Source of the DNA: Crenotrichaceae bacterium
Lineage (GTDB): Bacteria; Pseudomonadota; Gammaproteobacteria; Methylococcales; DRLZ01
Direction of reading: 5' to 3'
Assembly (NCBI GenBank): GCA_011322755.1
Contig: DRLZ01000108.1
Span: forward strand, 1-5,153
Length of the DNA stretch: 5,153 bases
Shown here: one piece after another, positions 1 to 5,127 of the stretch
Layout: each line of letters opens with the position of its first letter
Position numbering within the stretch: the stretch's first letter is position 1
Notes under the pieces: generated by a model
What the model was told of the DNA's origin: nothing
Seen by the model: only the letters and a program-made list of their open reading frames with translations
The model's database searches: none
Translations under genes and position numbers: made by a program

Positions 1-557
1 AATGCCGACTCAGCAAATACATGTTGCTCATCCGCTGTGAGCAAAATCGACTGCATCGCCTGTCTGGACTCTGTAATCGCTTTGCTTTGCTCAAGCATCC
101 GCCAGGCGCCTTCGATGATATTGTGTTGAATGTCACCACGATGGGTGACGCGTACTTCATCGTAGGTTTCTCCACAGACCATGCCGTTAACGCAGACAAA
201 CCGAAAACACCCGGCCAGCATTCGATACGATGAACTGCCATCGTGTGAATTAATCAACACGATTTCATTGACTGATTCATCTGCTATCTGGCTGCGATGT
301 CGAAACCGCAACAAATGTTTGGCATAGCCAACTTTTGTTGCGTCCCTGACACCAGCTTGTGCCGCATAGTAAGGTTCAAAGCCTTCGCGTTTCAAACCAG
401 TCAGTAATCGACTGGTCGGAATTTGCACATAGCGTTGTGAACGTGAGTAATGCGGATGATCTGCGTAAATCGATGGTGTCCAACGTCGTAATTCAGCGTC
501 TGTTAATGGCTCTGAAGCGCGAATACTTTTTGATCGTGCGATGACTGTTCTTGTCAT
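1..557 (-). CDS. DUF932 (YfjQ/YafZ-like, UPF0380) protein, 3' end missing
   Basis: Translating the minus strand from the ATG at 557 gives 185 residues without a stop before the window ends at base 1. The protein starts MTRTVIARSKSIRASEPLTD. It carries the conserved core NSHDGSSSYRMLAG (residues 103-116), then CFRFVCVNGMVCGE (117-130), and a later DEQHVF. These match the family of E. coli YfjQ, YafZ and YubP as I remember them; those are about 270 residues long, so roughly the last third is cut off. The family is common on prophages, plasmids and genomic islands, and its biochemical role is not established. The start is fixed by AAGGAG at 565-570, seven bases before ATG. The leader carries competing hairpins that may control translation (separate entries). 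The identity is secure; the function is unknown. Confidence 0.9.
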   Translation of the reverse strand, partial: MTRTVIARSKSIRASEPLTDAELRRWTPSIYADHPHYSRSQRYVQIPTSRLLTGLKREGFEPYYAAQAGVRDATKVGYAKHLLRFRHRSQIADESVNEIVLINSHDGSSSYRMLAGCFRFVCVNGMVCGETYDEVRVTHRGDIQHNIIEGAWRMLEQSKAITESRQAMQSILLTADEQHVFAESA

Positions 558-591
558 GGTATTTCTCCTTAACTTTTTGAAGGGAAATACC
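558..591 (-). promoter_or_regulatory. Hairpin sequestering the Shine-Dalgarno of the DUF932 gene
   Basis: In the minus-strand transcript, GGTATTTCCCTT (591-580) can pair with AAGGAGAAATACC (570-558). This gives 12 base pairs with one bulged base and a 9-base loop. The second arm contains the AAGGAG ribosome binding site and ends at the base just before the ATG at 557, so folding would hide the site of ribosome entry. The pairing is read directly from the sequence. The regulatory role is inferred. The same sequence could instead be a palindromic operator for a DNA-binding protein. Confidence 0.6.
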
Positions 592-620
592 GTCCCAATG
601 GGGCGTATTTCCCCATTGGG
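582..620 (-). promoter_or_regulatory. Two further hairpins in the DUF932 leader that compete with each other
   Basis: There are two perfect inverted repeats. Arms 594-603 (CCCAATGGGG) and 611-620 (CCCCATTGGG) make a 10-bp stem with a 7-base loop. Arms 582-590 (GGGAAATAC) and 605-613 (GTATTTCCC) make a 9-bp stem with a 14-base loop. They share bases 594-603 and 611-613, so they are best regarded as alternatives. The 9-bp stem also uses 582-590, which the Shine-Dalgarno-masking hairpin needs. One state (10-bp stem plus masking hairpin) would be closed for translation, and the other (9-bp stem) would free AAGGAG. The pairings are seen; the switch is inferred. Confidence 0.55.
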
Positions 621-651
621 TCTATCAATATCTGCGGTACCTAAGGTACTG

Positions 652-709
652 GCCACACTTAAGGCAGATTGTGGTGTGGCAAAATTGCAACTGTACTCGC
701 AGTTGCCAC
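652..709 (-). promoter_or_regulatory. Upstream part of the DUF932 leader with alternative stems
   Basis: Four complementary segments occur in transcript order: 709-700 (GTGGCAACTG), 693-687 (CAGTTGC), 682-674 (TTGCCACAC) and 658-652 (GTGTGGC). Segment 1 can pair with segment 2 (7 bp, 6-base loop) or with segment 3 (7 bp). Segment 3 can instead pair with segment 4 (7 bp). A small GTACC/GGTAC stem follows at 637-649. The first stem is followed by AATTTT, so it could be a weak terminator for the PH-domain gene that ends at 722. I found no clear promoter between 560 and 720. Confidence 0.35.
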
Positions 710-721
710 GGTTAAAATCAG

Positions 722-1420
722 TCAACGGTGTGAACGACAGTAATTCTGTATTGTATCCTTGATTTTGGAAGGATCTGATACGTTGTTAAAATTGATATCA
801 ACACCATCTGATCCTGCCGATGAGAATTCAACTAAACCAATACCTAGAAACCGCTGAAACAGCGTTTGTGACAGTCCAATTCTGCGAATATCATCAAAAC
901 GTAGGCTGGTTGTTCTTCGAGTGAGTATTCCGGTGTGTCGCTCAATTCCAATATCTGTAATAATTAATTGATCGGAGTAATAAGCCCAGGCGATGCGCAA
1001 CACAATAAAAGTAATCAGTATCGATCCAATCCATGATGTTATTTCAATAAATTGCTGTGTATTTAGCCATAACGGAATTGCATTGATTTGGAAAACTTGA
1101 AACAGCATCCTCCAAATACTGGCAGGATAAATAACAATTATCCCGCCAATTAGCAACCAGAGAGCTGACCCGATCCAGTATCTTAGTGCCTGGCGGTAAC
1201 ACACTGTTTGGACAGGGGTTTGCGCGAGCCTCATTTTCGCAGAAACTGGTCTGTTTTGAGTTTCAGTGAATGTCAGGAAATAACCACAGCCTGCTGGATC
1301 TTGGGTTACGTGATACCAATCACCAGTCACTTCATTCAGGAGATCACGCCACCAGATCGCAATATCTGATGATGGGAAGGGCTGGTCATTATAGTCAGTG
1401 ATTTGTGTTCTATGATTCAT
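722..1420 (-). CDS. Membrane protein with C-terminal bacterial PH domain (YdbS/bPH2-like)
   Basis: A protein of 232 residues. Residues 1-80 are soluble and not recognised by me. Two hydrophobic segments follow, at about 81-104 (YWIGSALWLLIGGIIVIYPA) and about 128-148 (WIGSILITFIVLRIAWAYY). The rest (about 149-226) has the bPH2 pattern: DQLIITDIGIERHTGILTRR, then the SLRFDDIRRIGLSQTLFQRFLGIG block, then a strand and a short closing helix. In such proteins the PH-like domain follows a membrane hairpin, and its role is generally unknown. The soluble N-terminal domain makes this longer than simple YdbS-type proteins. No strong ribosome binding site precedes the ATG. The 121-base gap upstream holds only a weak promoter candidate on the minus strand: TTGTCA (1487-1492), 17 bases, then TTTAAA (1464-1469). 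It is probably accessory cargo. The domain call is firm, the job unknown. Confidence 0.75.
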   Translation of the reverse strand: MNHRTQITDYNDQPFPSSDIAIWWRDLLNEVTGDWYHVTQDPAGCGYFLTFTETQNRPVSAKMRLAQTPVQTVCYRQALRYWIGSALWLLIGGIIVIYPASIWRMLFQVFQINAIPLWLNTQQFIEITSWIGSILITFIVLRIAWAYYSDQLIITDIGIERHTGILTRRTTSLRFDDIRRIGLSQTLFQRFLGIGLVEFSSAGSDGVDINFNNVSDPSKIKDTIQNYCRSHR

Positions 1421-1541
1421 TGCAGCTCAGCTTAATAATGTGTGAAAAGAATAATCGATGGACTTTAAAAATCATAGCCAAAACCCTGACAACCAGCAGT
1501 CAGACTTTTAAAGTAAAAAGTGGGGCCAGCTGCCTCATCTT

Positions 1542-2408
1542 TTACCTGCCTAAATAAACCGCAGTAATTTGTTCTCTCTCATGCCCAAGTTCACCTGAGA
1601 TCATCAGCCGCGCTTCCAGATCCTTTTGTTTTTGACTAGACGTAAGCTGTGCTGATTTTGGCCCACCAGCAGCCGGTGCCAACCAGCCGGTGAGTTCCTG
1701 ATACCTGCGCTGGGCATAACCATGCCGGAGACCATGGCACTTGCTCATGCCAGCATGAGCCGTGTGATACTCATACCGGCGTAATTGCTGCACATAGTTC
1801 AGATGCGCTGGAATCATAGCACCACCACCTGCGATAGTTTTGATCTGATTCAACACCTCACGTTGTTGTTCGGTTCTGATCGGAATCGTGCGCACTTTGC
1901 CGCCTTTGGTCCAGGAACCTTTCAATCTGAGATGATTGCCTTGATCCGCATACCTTGGCTGAAACTTAATGGCTTCTTCACGACGTAGCCCAAAATGGTG
2001 TTGCAGTAACAAACTGGCGCGGACATAGGGGTCTTGAATGCTGTCGAGTTTGGCTTGATTCAACGGAATCGACTTGTCGTAACTAGCCACCAGTTGTCTG
2101 CGACCAATCCCATACACACTGTTGTCTTTGGCAACAGCAGCAGAACAATCAGCTTTTTGTGCCCACCAGCGAATAACCGCCATGCGGTTTTTGATGACAC
2201 CGTCACTGATCTGGGTGGATTGCCAATGGGCAACCAACGCCTGGACATGTTTTTGTTTTAATCCTGATGCGTGTAAATGCCGAAATCCTAAATCGTGTAG
2301 TTGAGTCGCAATCAATTGCAACTGAGTGTGTCGATCATGCCGGGTTCGATACGATCCTTCTTTGTGCCTGTGGCACAGCGTTTTGAGTTGAAAATTCAAA
2401 TCGCGCAT
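1542..2408 (-). CDS. Tyrosine recombinase / integrase-domain protein
   Basis: A protein of 288 residues with the full catalytic set of tyrosine recombinases: Arg in GLRREEAIKF (R142 or R143), Lys in WTKGGKVRTIPI (about K168-K171), H225 and R228 in CHGLRHGYA, H276 in GELGHEREQ, and the nucleophile Y285 in AVYLGR, three residues from the C-terminus. Residues 1-110 look like an N-terminal SAM-like core-binding domain, with repeated helices and RWWAQK at 80-85. It resembles the short integrase-domain family (Phage_int_SAM / Integrase_1 type) found within islands, not the roughly 400-residue P4-type integrase at an island's end. It should cut and rejoin DNA at a specific site, possibly within the element. 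No Shine-Dalgarno is obvious before ATG 2408, and no att site is visible nearby. It appears intact. Confidence 0.85.
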   Translation of the reverse strand: MRDLNFQLKTLCHRHKEGSYRTRHDRHTQLQLIATQLHDLGFRHLHASGLKQKHVQALVAHWQSTQISDGVIKNRMAVIRWWAQKADCSAAVAKDNSVYGIGRRQLVASYDKSIPLNQAKLDSIQDPYVRASLLLQHHFGLRREEAIKFQPRYADQGNHLRLKGSWTKGGKVRTIPIRTEQQREVLNQIKTIAGGGAMIPAHLNYVQQLRRYEYHTAHAGMSKCHGLRHGYAQRRYQELTGWLAPAAGGPKSAQLTSSQKQKDLEARLMISGELGHEREQITAVYLGR

Positions 2409-2694
2409 ACAACATTGCTATTCATTTCGGTGAGTTTTAATGCCAACCAACAAAACGTTGGTTCTCTGAATGAGTCAAGGCAGTTTTGGCAATGACAAAA
2501 TTTCCGTCATCGGAGACTGTGGCGATCTCGATTGAGAACGTGGCACAGCGATTCCACAGGTGTTAATTTGTTGTCTGTCTCCTTTTCTGTGGGTGGTTGA
2601 ATCTGCATGGTATCCATGCAGGCGAGTGTCATCCGTTGTGTATCTTCAGATACGCCGGGGATGAGGCCGGGCTTTTAATGCGGTTCACTTACGT
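2409..2694. other. 286-base spacer with small palindromes, no confident gene
   Basis: This region separates the replication-type block from the recombinase gene, at the place where an ssb gene might be expected. I see no ssb-like protein in any frame. The minus strand has an open stretch of 41 codons (2632-2507) starting MTLACMDTMQIQPPTEKE, with no ribosome binding site. The same frame continues after one TGA as RKFCHCQNCLDSFREP, to a stop at 2396-2398. It may be a decayed gene or chance. Palindromes: 2445-2463 (AACCAAC / GTTGGTT, 5-base loop), 2603-2621 (CTGCATGG / CCATGCAG, 3-base loop) and 2640-2653 (GTATCT / AGATAC, 2-base loop). The last two are 18 bases apart and may form structures in the readthrough transcript. 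Confidence 0.5.
2603..2621. repeat. Perfect 8-bp-arm palindrome in spacer
   Basis: CTGCATGG and CCATGCAG flank TAT. No T-run follows on either strand, so it does not look like an intrinsic terminator. It could be a protein-binding site or an RNA hairpin between the PFL_4669 and recombinase genes. Confidence 0.5.
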
Positions 2695-3459
2695 TCACAC
2701 AATTTGGAAAACGCGCCGCGTCACGACAGAGGCGTCGTGACGCGGTTGGTGCTGTTTGCTCTGGTTTTCAATGCCTTGCCGTTTGACTGGATCACTGATC
2801 ACGTCACTGGCACGTGTCCGAATCGGGGGTGCCAGGCGTGGACGGTATGTTCCAGCCAGAATATCAGCTGGGCAGTCACCATAGCGCTGAATAGCGTTCT
2901 GGACTGTATCTGATTGCAGATCGATCTGGTTGCGCTGAATGCCCGTGGGTTGCCAAAAATTAGGCAGTGCAAACAACTGGCGCAACGATCGACTGTATGC
3001 GCTCATGAGTCGATGTTGCTCGCCATGATCGATGAGTCCCAATTGGCGAGCCGTCAACACAGAGCAAAGTAATGCGTCGTAGCGTGTTAATAATCCTGCT
3101 GCCAGATTCGCATACGGTGTTTTAAACACCCAGGTGTGCTGATACGGGGTCGTTGATTGTGCTGGATTGATCACTGTGTTCTGATCGTTCAACGGCTGAG
3201 CCAATCGTGTGAGGTGTGTTTTAAATTCACACTCAATGGTGGCCAGTTTAGCTTCGATTTGAATCAACGCCCAATCGGCATACGGATCATTGGCGCTGGC
3301 TGCAGTCCACAAGCGTGTGCAATTTCGTGCAAAATCCAATAGACCACTGATGCGTGGCTGGTTCAAGGCTGGATTGGCTGAACGCCCCCGAATCATTTGT
3401 TGTGCTTGATAGGTGTGTAACAGTAGCGTGAGAGAGCAAAGTAAGGTTTGAGTTGCCAT
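2695..3459 (-). CDS. Integrating conjugative element protein, PFL_4669 family (TIGR03761)
   Basis: A protein of 254 residues. The family signature is clear. The N-terminal LTLLLHTYQAQQMIRGR (residues 10-26) is followed by PRISGLLDFARNCTRLW (35-51) and then the hallmark NDPYADWALIQIE (57-69). A helical middle part has YANLAAGLLTRYDALL (116-131). The family is confined to conjugative islands and sits in the block with parA, dnaB-like, parB, DUF2857, STY4528-like, ssb and topB genes. Its function is unproven, but context suggests DNA maintenance or replication of the element. It starts 28 bases after the stop of the STY4528-like gene and probably shares its transcript, though no strong ribosome binding site precedes the ATG. 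The last residues, RHDASVVTRR (240-249), are encoded by a perfect 12-bp-arm palindrome. Confidence 0.88.
   Translation of the reverse strand: MATQTLLCSLTLLLHTYQAQQMIRGRSANPALNQPRISGLLDFARNCTRLWTAASANDPYADWALIQIEAKLATIECEFKTHLTRLAQPLNDQNTVINPAQSTTPYQHTWVFKTPYANLAAGLLTRYDALLCSVLTARQLGLIDHGEQHRLMSAYSRSLRQLFALPNFWQPTGIQRNQIDLQSDTVQNAIQRYGDCPADILAGTYRPRLAPPIRTRASDVISDPVKRQGIENQSKQHQPRHDASVVTRRVFQIV
2716..2745. repeat. Perfect 12-bp-arm palindrome over the 3' end of the PFL_4669 gene
   Basis: CCGCGTCACGAC (2716-2727) and GTCGTGACGCGG (2734-2745) flank a 6-base loop, and the repeat ends 19 bases before the stop codon at 2695-2697. In the minus-strand transcript it would be a strong GC-rich hairpin, followed by CGCG and then only four T residues, so it is not a standard terminator. 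It may protect the 3' end of the upstream message, cause pausing, or be a protein-binding site. The pairing is certain; the function is not. Confidence 0.6.
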
Positions 3460-3487
3460 GATTACAGCTTGTTAGTGTCCATGTGTT

Positions 3488-4552
3488 TTATTCAGGGTGT
3501 GTTGTCGTTGATACATTCGTGTTATTCGCATCCCGTTGTTTCATCTCAGTTTCAAATGCCTTTATTGACTGCTCTGCAATATTTTCATGGCGTTGCTGCA
3601 TCTGGCGTTGCTCCTGATAACGCACGGACAAACTGGTCAAGCGATTGTTGCCCTGAAGATACTCACTGCAGAGCCAGTCCAGAAAGCCGATGGGGTTGCG
3701 GATCGGTCGCTGGGTCTGGCGCTTGCGCTCGATTTGAGCGGCTGTTTCATCCAGAAACGCTTGACGCAGTTCTGCTGGCAATTGTTCCAGTCTGCTCAAA
3801 GCCAGGGCTATTTCAGCAGATGTGAAGCTGGGAGGGAAGTGAAAATCGTTTTCGCGCGCGCGGGGGTTTTTAGATGTAGTAGTAGTTTTTAATAAACTAC
3901 TACTACATGTAGTTAGGCCTAAGTCCACTTTGTGGACCTTGGCTGTATCATCTTGATTTTTTAGGTTTTTTGAAATAGTCCCTAAGTCCACAATGTGGAC
4001 CTTGGGCAGCCCTAAGTCTAGATTGTGGACCTTGGGATTACCTAAGTCTACATTGTGGACTTTGGCTTGTTGGTCACCTAGAATTGACTGAGCTAATTGT
4101 CGGATGTGTGAGCGCATATGTTGGGTTTGTCGCGTCACGAATTCCAGGTAATTGGGATCCAATGCCAAGGTTTCGGTGACTGATAAGGCATCATCATGGA
4201 TCGCATACACATGGCCTTGTTTGTGACCCGCAGCATTGCGTAATGTTTGGCAATAAGTAATCCAGCGACTGAGTCGCAAACCATAGAGAATGCAGGACAC
4301 TGTGGTTTTTGAATAACCCAGTTGCTTTTGCAGTAATTTGTGTAATGAGAGTGACACTGACTGATCCACATCCAGTTGTGTTCTGATGACGCCCCAGGCT
4401 CTAACATCCATCGCTTGGAGTGCTGGATCAAACCAGATCGCACGGGGGATGGCATCATGTTGATGACCTACATACACAATGGCATCGCTGGGTGTTTGAT
4501 GATTGGTTGCCATCCGTTGTATGGCCGCTTGAATTGTACGAATCTCTTTCAT
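3488..4552 (-). CDS. STY4528-like island protein, putative replication initiator
   Basis: A protein of 354 residues. Residues about 44-118 look like a winged-helix DNA-binding domain: LQAMDVRAWGVIRTQ, then SLSLHKLLQKQLGYSKTTVSCILYGLRLSRWI, then a hairpin ending GHVYAIHDD. This is the arrangement of plasmid and phage initiators. Residues 164-212 hold four copies of KVHxVDLG (one with Leu for Val). A linker rich in Ser and Thr follows (215-227), then a helical C-terminal domain (about 243-300: FTSAEIALALSRLEQLPAEL, later NPIGFLDWLCSEYLQ) and a Gln-rich tail. The length and place between DUF2857 and PFL_4669 genes fit the STY4528 family of island proteins, which is annotated as replication-related without much direct proof. 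It starts 15 bases after the DUF2857 stop, with a weak AGAGAG six bases before ATG, so the two are likely co-transcribed. The repeated peptide is encoded by iteron-like DNA, which argues that the gene contains an origin. Confidence 0.75.
   Translation of the reverse strand: MKEIRTIQAAIQRMATNHQTPSDAIVYVGHQHDAIPRAIWFDPALQAMDVRAWGVIRTQLDVDQSVSLSLHKLLQKQLGYSKTTVSCILYGLRLSRWITYCQTLRNAAGHKQGHVYAIHDDALSVTETLALDPNYLEFVTRQTQHMRSHIRQLAQSILGDQQAKVHNVDLGNPKVHNLDLGLPKVHIVDLGTISKNLKNQDDTAKVHKVDLGLTTCSSSLLKTTTTSKNPRARENDFHFPPSFTSAEIALALSRLEQLPAELRQAFLDETAAQIERKRQTQRPIRNPIGFLDWLCSEYLQGNNRLTSLSVRYQEQRQMQQRHENIAEQSIKAFETEMKQRDANNTNVSTTTHPE
3874..3908. repeat. Perfect 15-bp-arm palindrome inside the STY4528-like gene
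   Basis: ATGTAGTAGTAGTTT (3874-3888) and AAACTACTACTACAT (3894-3908) flank TTAAT. It is overlapped by a second palindrome, CTACATGTAG (3903-3912), and lies nine bases from the first iteron. In the protein it encodes TCSSSLLKTTTTS, a low-complexity linker, so the DNA symmetry rather than the protein may be what is selected. A palindrome beside iterons and an AT-rich tract is a typical part of an origin. Confidence 0.7.
3918..4065. repeat. Four iteron-like dyad repeats, putative replication origin
   Basis: Copies of 25 bases lie at 3918-3942, 3981-4005, 4011-4035 and 4041-4065. On the plus strand each begins CCTAAGTC and ends TGTGGAC, C or T, TTGG. Copies 2, 3 and 4 repeat every 30 bases (about three helical turns); copies 1 and 2 are 63 bases apart (about six turns), so all could face the same side. 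Each copy is itself dyad-symmetric: CCTAAGTCCAC on one side and CCAAGGTCCAC on the other strand, about a 3-base centre. Symmetry is best in copies 1 and 2. All four lie in the coding frame of a putative initiator, as the four lambda iterons lie in gene O. The repeats are seen directly; the origin role is inferred. Confidence 0.65.
3943..3980. other. AT-rich stretch between iterons 1 and 2, possible unwinding element
   Basis: Of 38 bases, 28 are A or T. The stretch contains two runs of six T (3957-3962 and 3966-3971) starting nine bases apart, which favours bending and easy melting. It encodes the linker ISKNLKNQDD inside the STY4528-like protein. Its place within the iteron array fits a DNA unwinding element. 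Confidence 0.4.
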
Positions 4553-4567
4553 CGCGTTCTCTCTACG

Positions 4568-5116
4568 TTAGTGTTTGTTAGGAATCAAAAACCACTCATT
4601 CAAATACGGCCACAGTGAACGGATCGGGATCGCTGTGTGTTGATGCAAATGTAAGAGCTGATCTGCAATTGTGGGTTGCTGTGAGACTTGCCAGAGTCGA
4701 TAGACCTGGTCTTGTTGTGCATCACTTAGTGACGCGGGTCTGCCTTGGTTGTGGGGAATTCCTAGTTGTTGACGCAGGATTGCAACATCTGAACTGGTTA
4801 AACCGTATAAACGGTTCAGGACTGGATAGGATGCACCAGCTTTAAGCAATTGCTGGATCAACAGACGATCAGACTGGTGATGTTGGCAACAGTAAATGAA
4901 TCGTTCCAGTTGTTGTGTATTGATGGTGAGTTGAAACAACGAATCAGGCAGGTTGTGTACGATGCGTTCGACATCACCACAATTTAACTGACCTAAGGCC
5001 GCATGGTGGCTGGCGTCGAGTCCTAGTTGTTGTAAGCGTTCCAGATCACCATTGGAAACCAGGGTTACCAGATAACGGATGAGTTGATATCTGAATTCAG
5101 TGTGGTGATGTGTCAT
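4568..5116 (-). CDS. DUF2857 family protein of conjugative islands
   Basis: A protein of 182 residues. The N-terminal half is helical (FRYQLIRYLVTLVSNGDLERLQQLGL at 8-33). The centre (about 84-120) reads RLLIQQLLKAGASYPVLNRL followed by YGLTSSDVAILRQQLGI, which has the shape of a helix-turn-helix. A GRPASLSD segment (125-132) and a helical end with IPIRSLWPYLNEW follow. The ILxAGAS...LYGLTSxD...LR...GRP pattern is what I associate with DUF2857, a family found just upstream of STY4528-like genes in islands and suspected of DNA binding or regulation; no function is proven. The start is supported by GGAGG six bases before ATG. The 37 bases upstream may hold the tail of a preceding gene on the same strand: one frame reads QKSFLD then TAG at 5132-5134, 15 bases before this ATG. 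That is too short to name, though a parB is the usual neighbour. Confidence 0.8.
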   Translation of the reverse strand: MTHHHTEFRYQLIRYLVTLVSNGDLERLQQLGLDASHHAALGQLNCGDVERIVHNLPDSLFQLTINTQQLERFIYCCQHHQSDRLLIQQLLKAGASYPVLNRLYGLTSSDVAILRQQLGIPHNQGRPASLSDAQQDQVYRLWQVSQQPTIADQLLHLHQHTAIPIRSLWPYLNEWFLIPNKH

Positions 5117-5122
5117 GAGTGT

Positions 5123-5127
5123 CCTCC
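5123..5127 (-). promoter_or_regulatory. Ribosome binding site of the DUF2857 gene
   Basis: GGAGG on the minus strand, six bases before the ATG at 5116. It is the best Shine-Dalgarno in the three-gene block and marks this as the likely main entry point for translation of the block within the window. Confidence 0.75.

Noticed and set aside
1461..1514. GACTTTAAAAAT and GACTTTTAAAGT as possible att-site repeats beside the recombinase gene
   Set aside because: The match is short, AT-rich and imperfect, and there is no tRNA or element border here.
1486..1521. Terminator candidates downstream of the recombinase gene (CTGAC/GTCAG and ACTTTT/AAAAGT)
   Set aside because: Stems are only 5 and 6 bp and are not followed by a proper T-run on the minus strand.
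3462..3482. Six-codon open frame ending two bases before the PFL_4669 start (leader peptide)
   Set aside because: No ribosome binding site precedes it and such short frames are expected by chance.
3448..3825. Plus-strand open frame of 125 codons
   Set aside because: It lies opposite the strongly supported STY4528-like gene, has no recognisable domain and looks like antisense shadow. The same holds for other plus-strand frames such as 4376-4618, 3587-3892, 1785-1988 and 2301-2495.
3918..4065. CRISPR-like array (25-base repeats with 30-base spacing)
   Set aside because: Gaps between copies 2, 3 and 4 are only 5 bases, copies diverge, and the whole stretch is in frame within a gene, so iterons explain it better.
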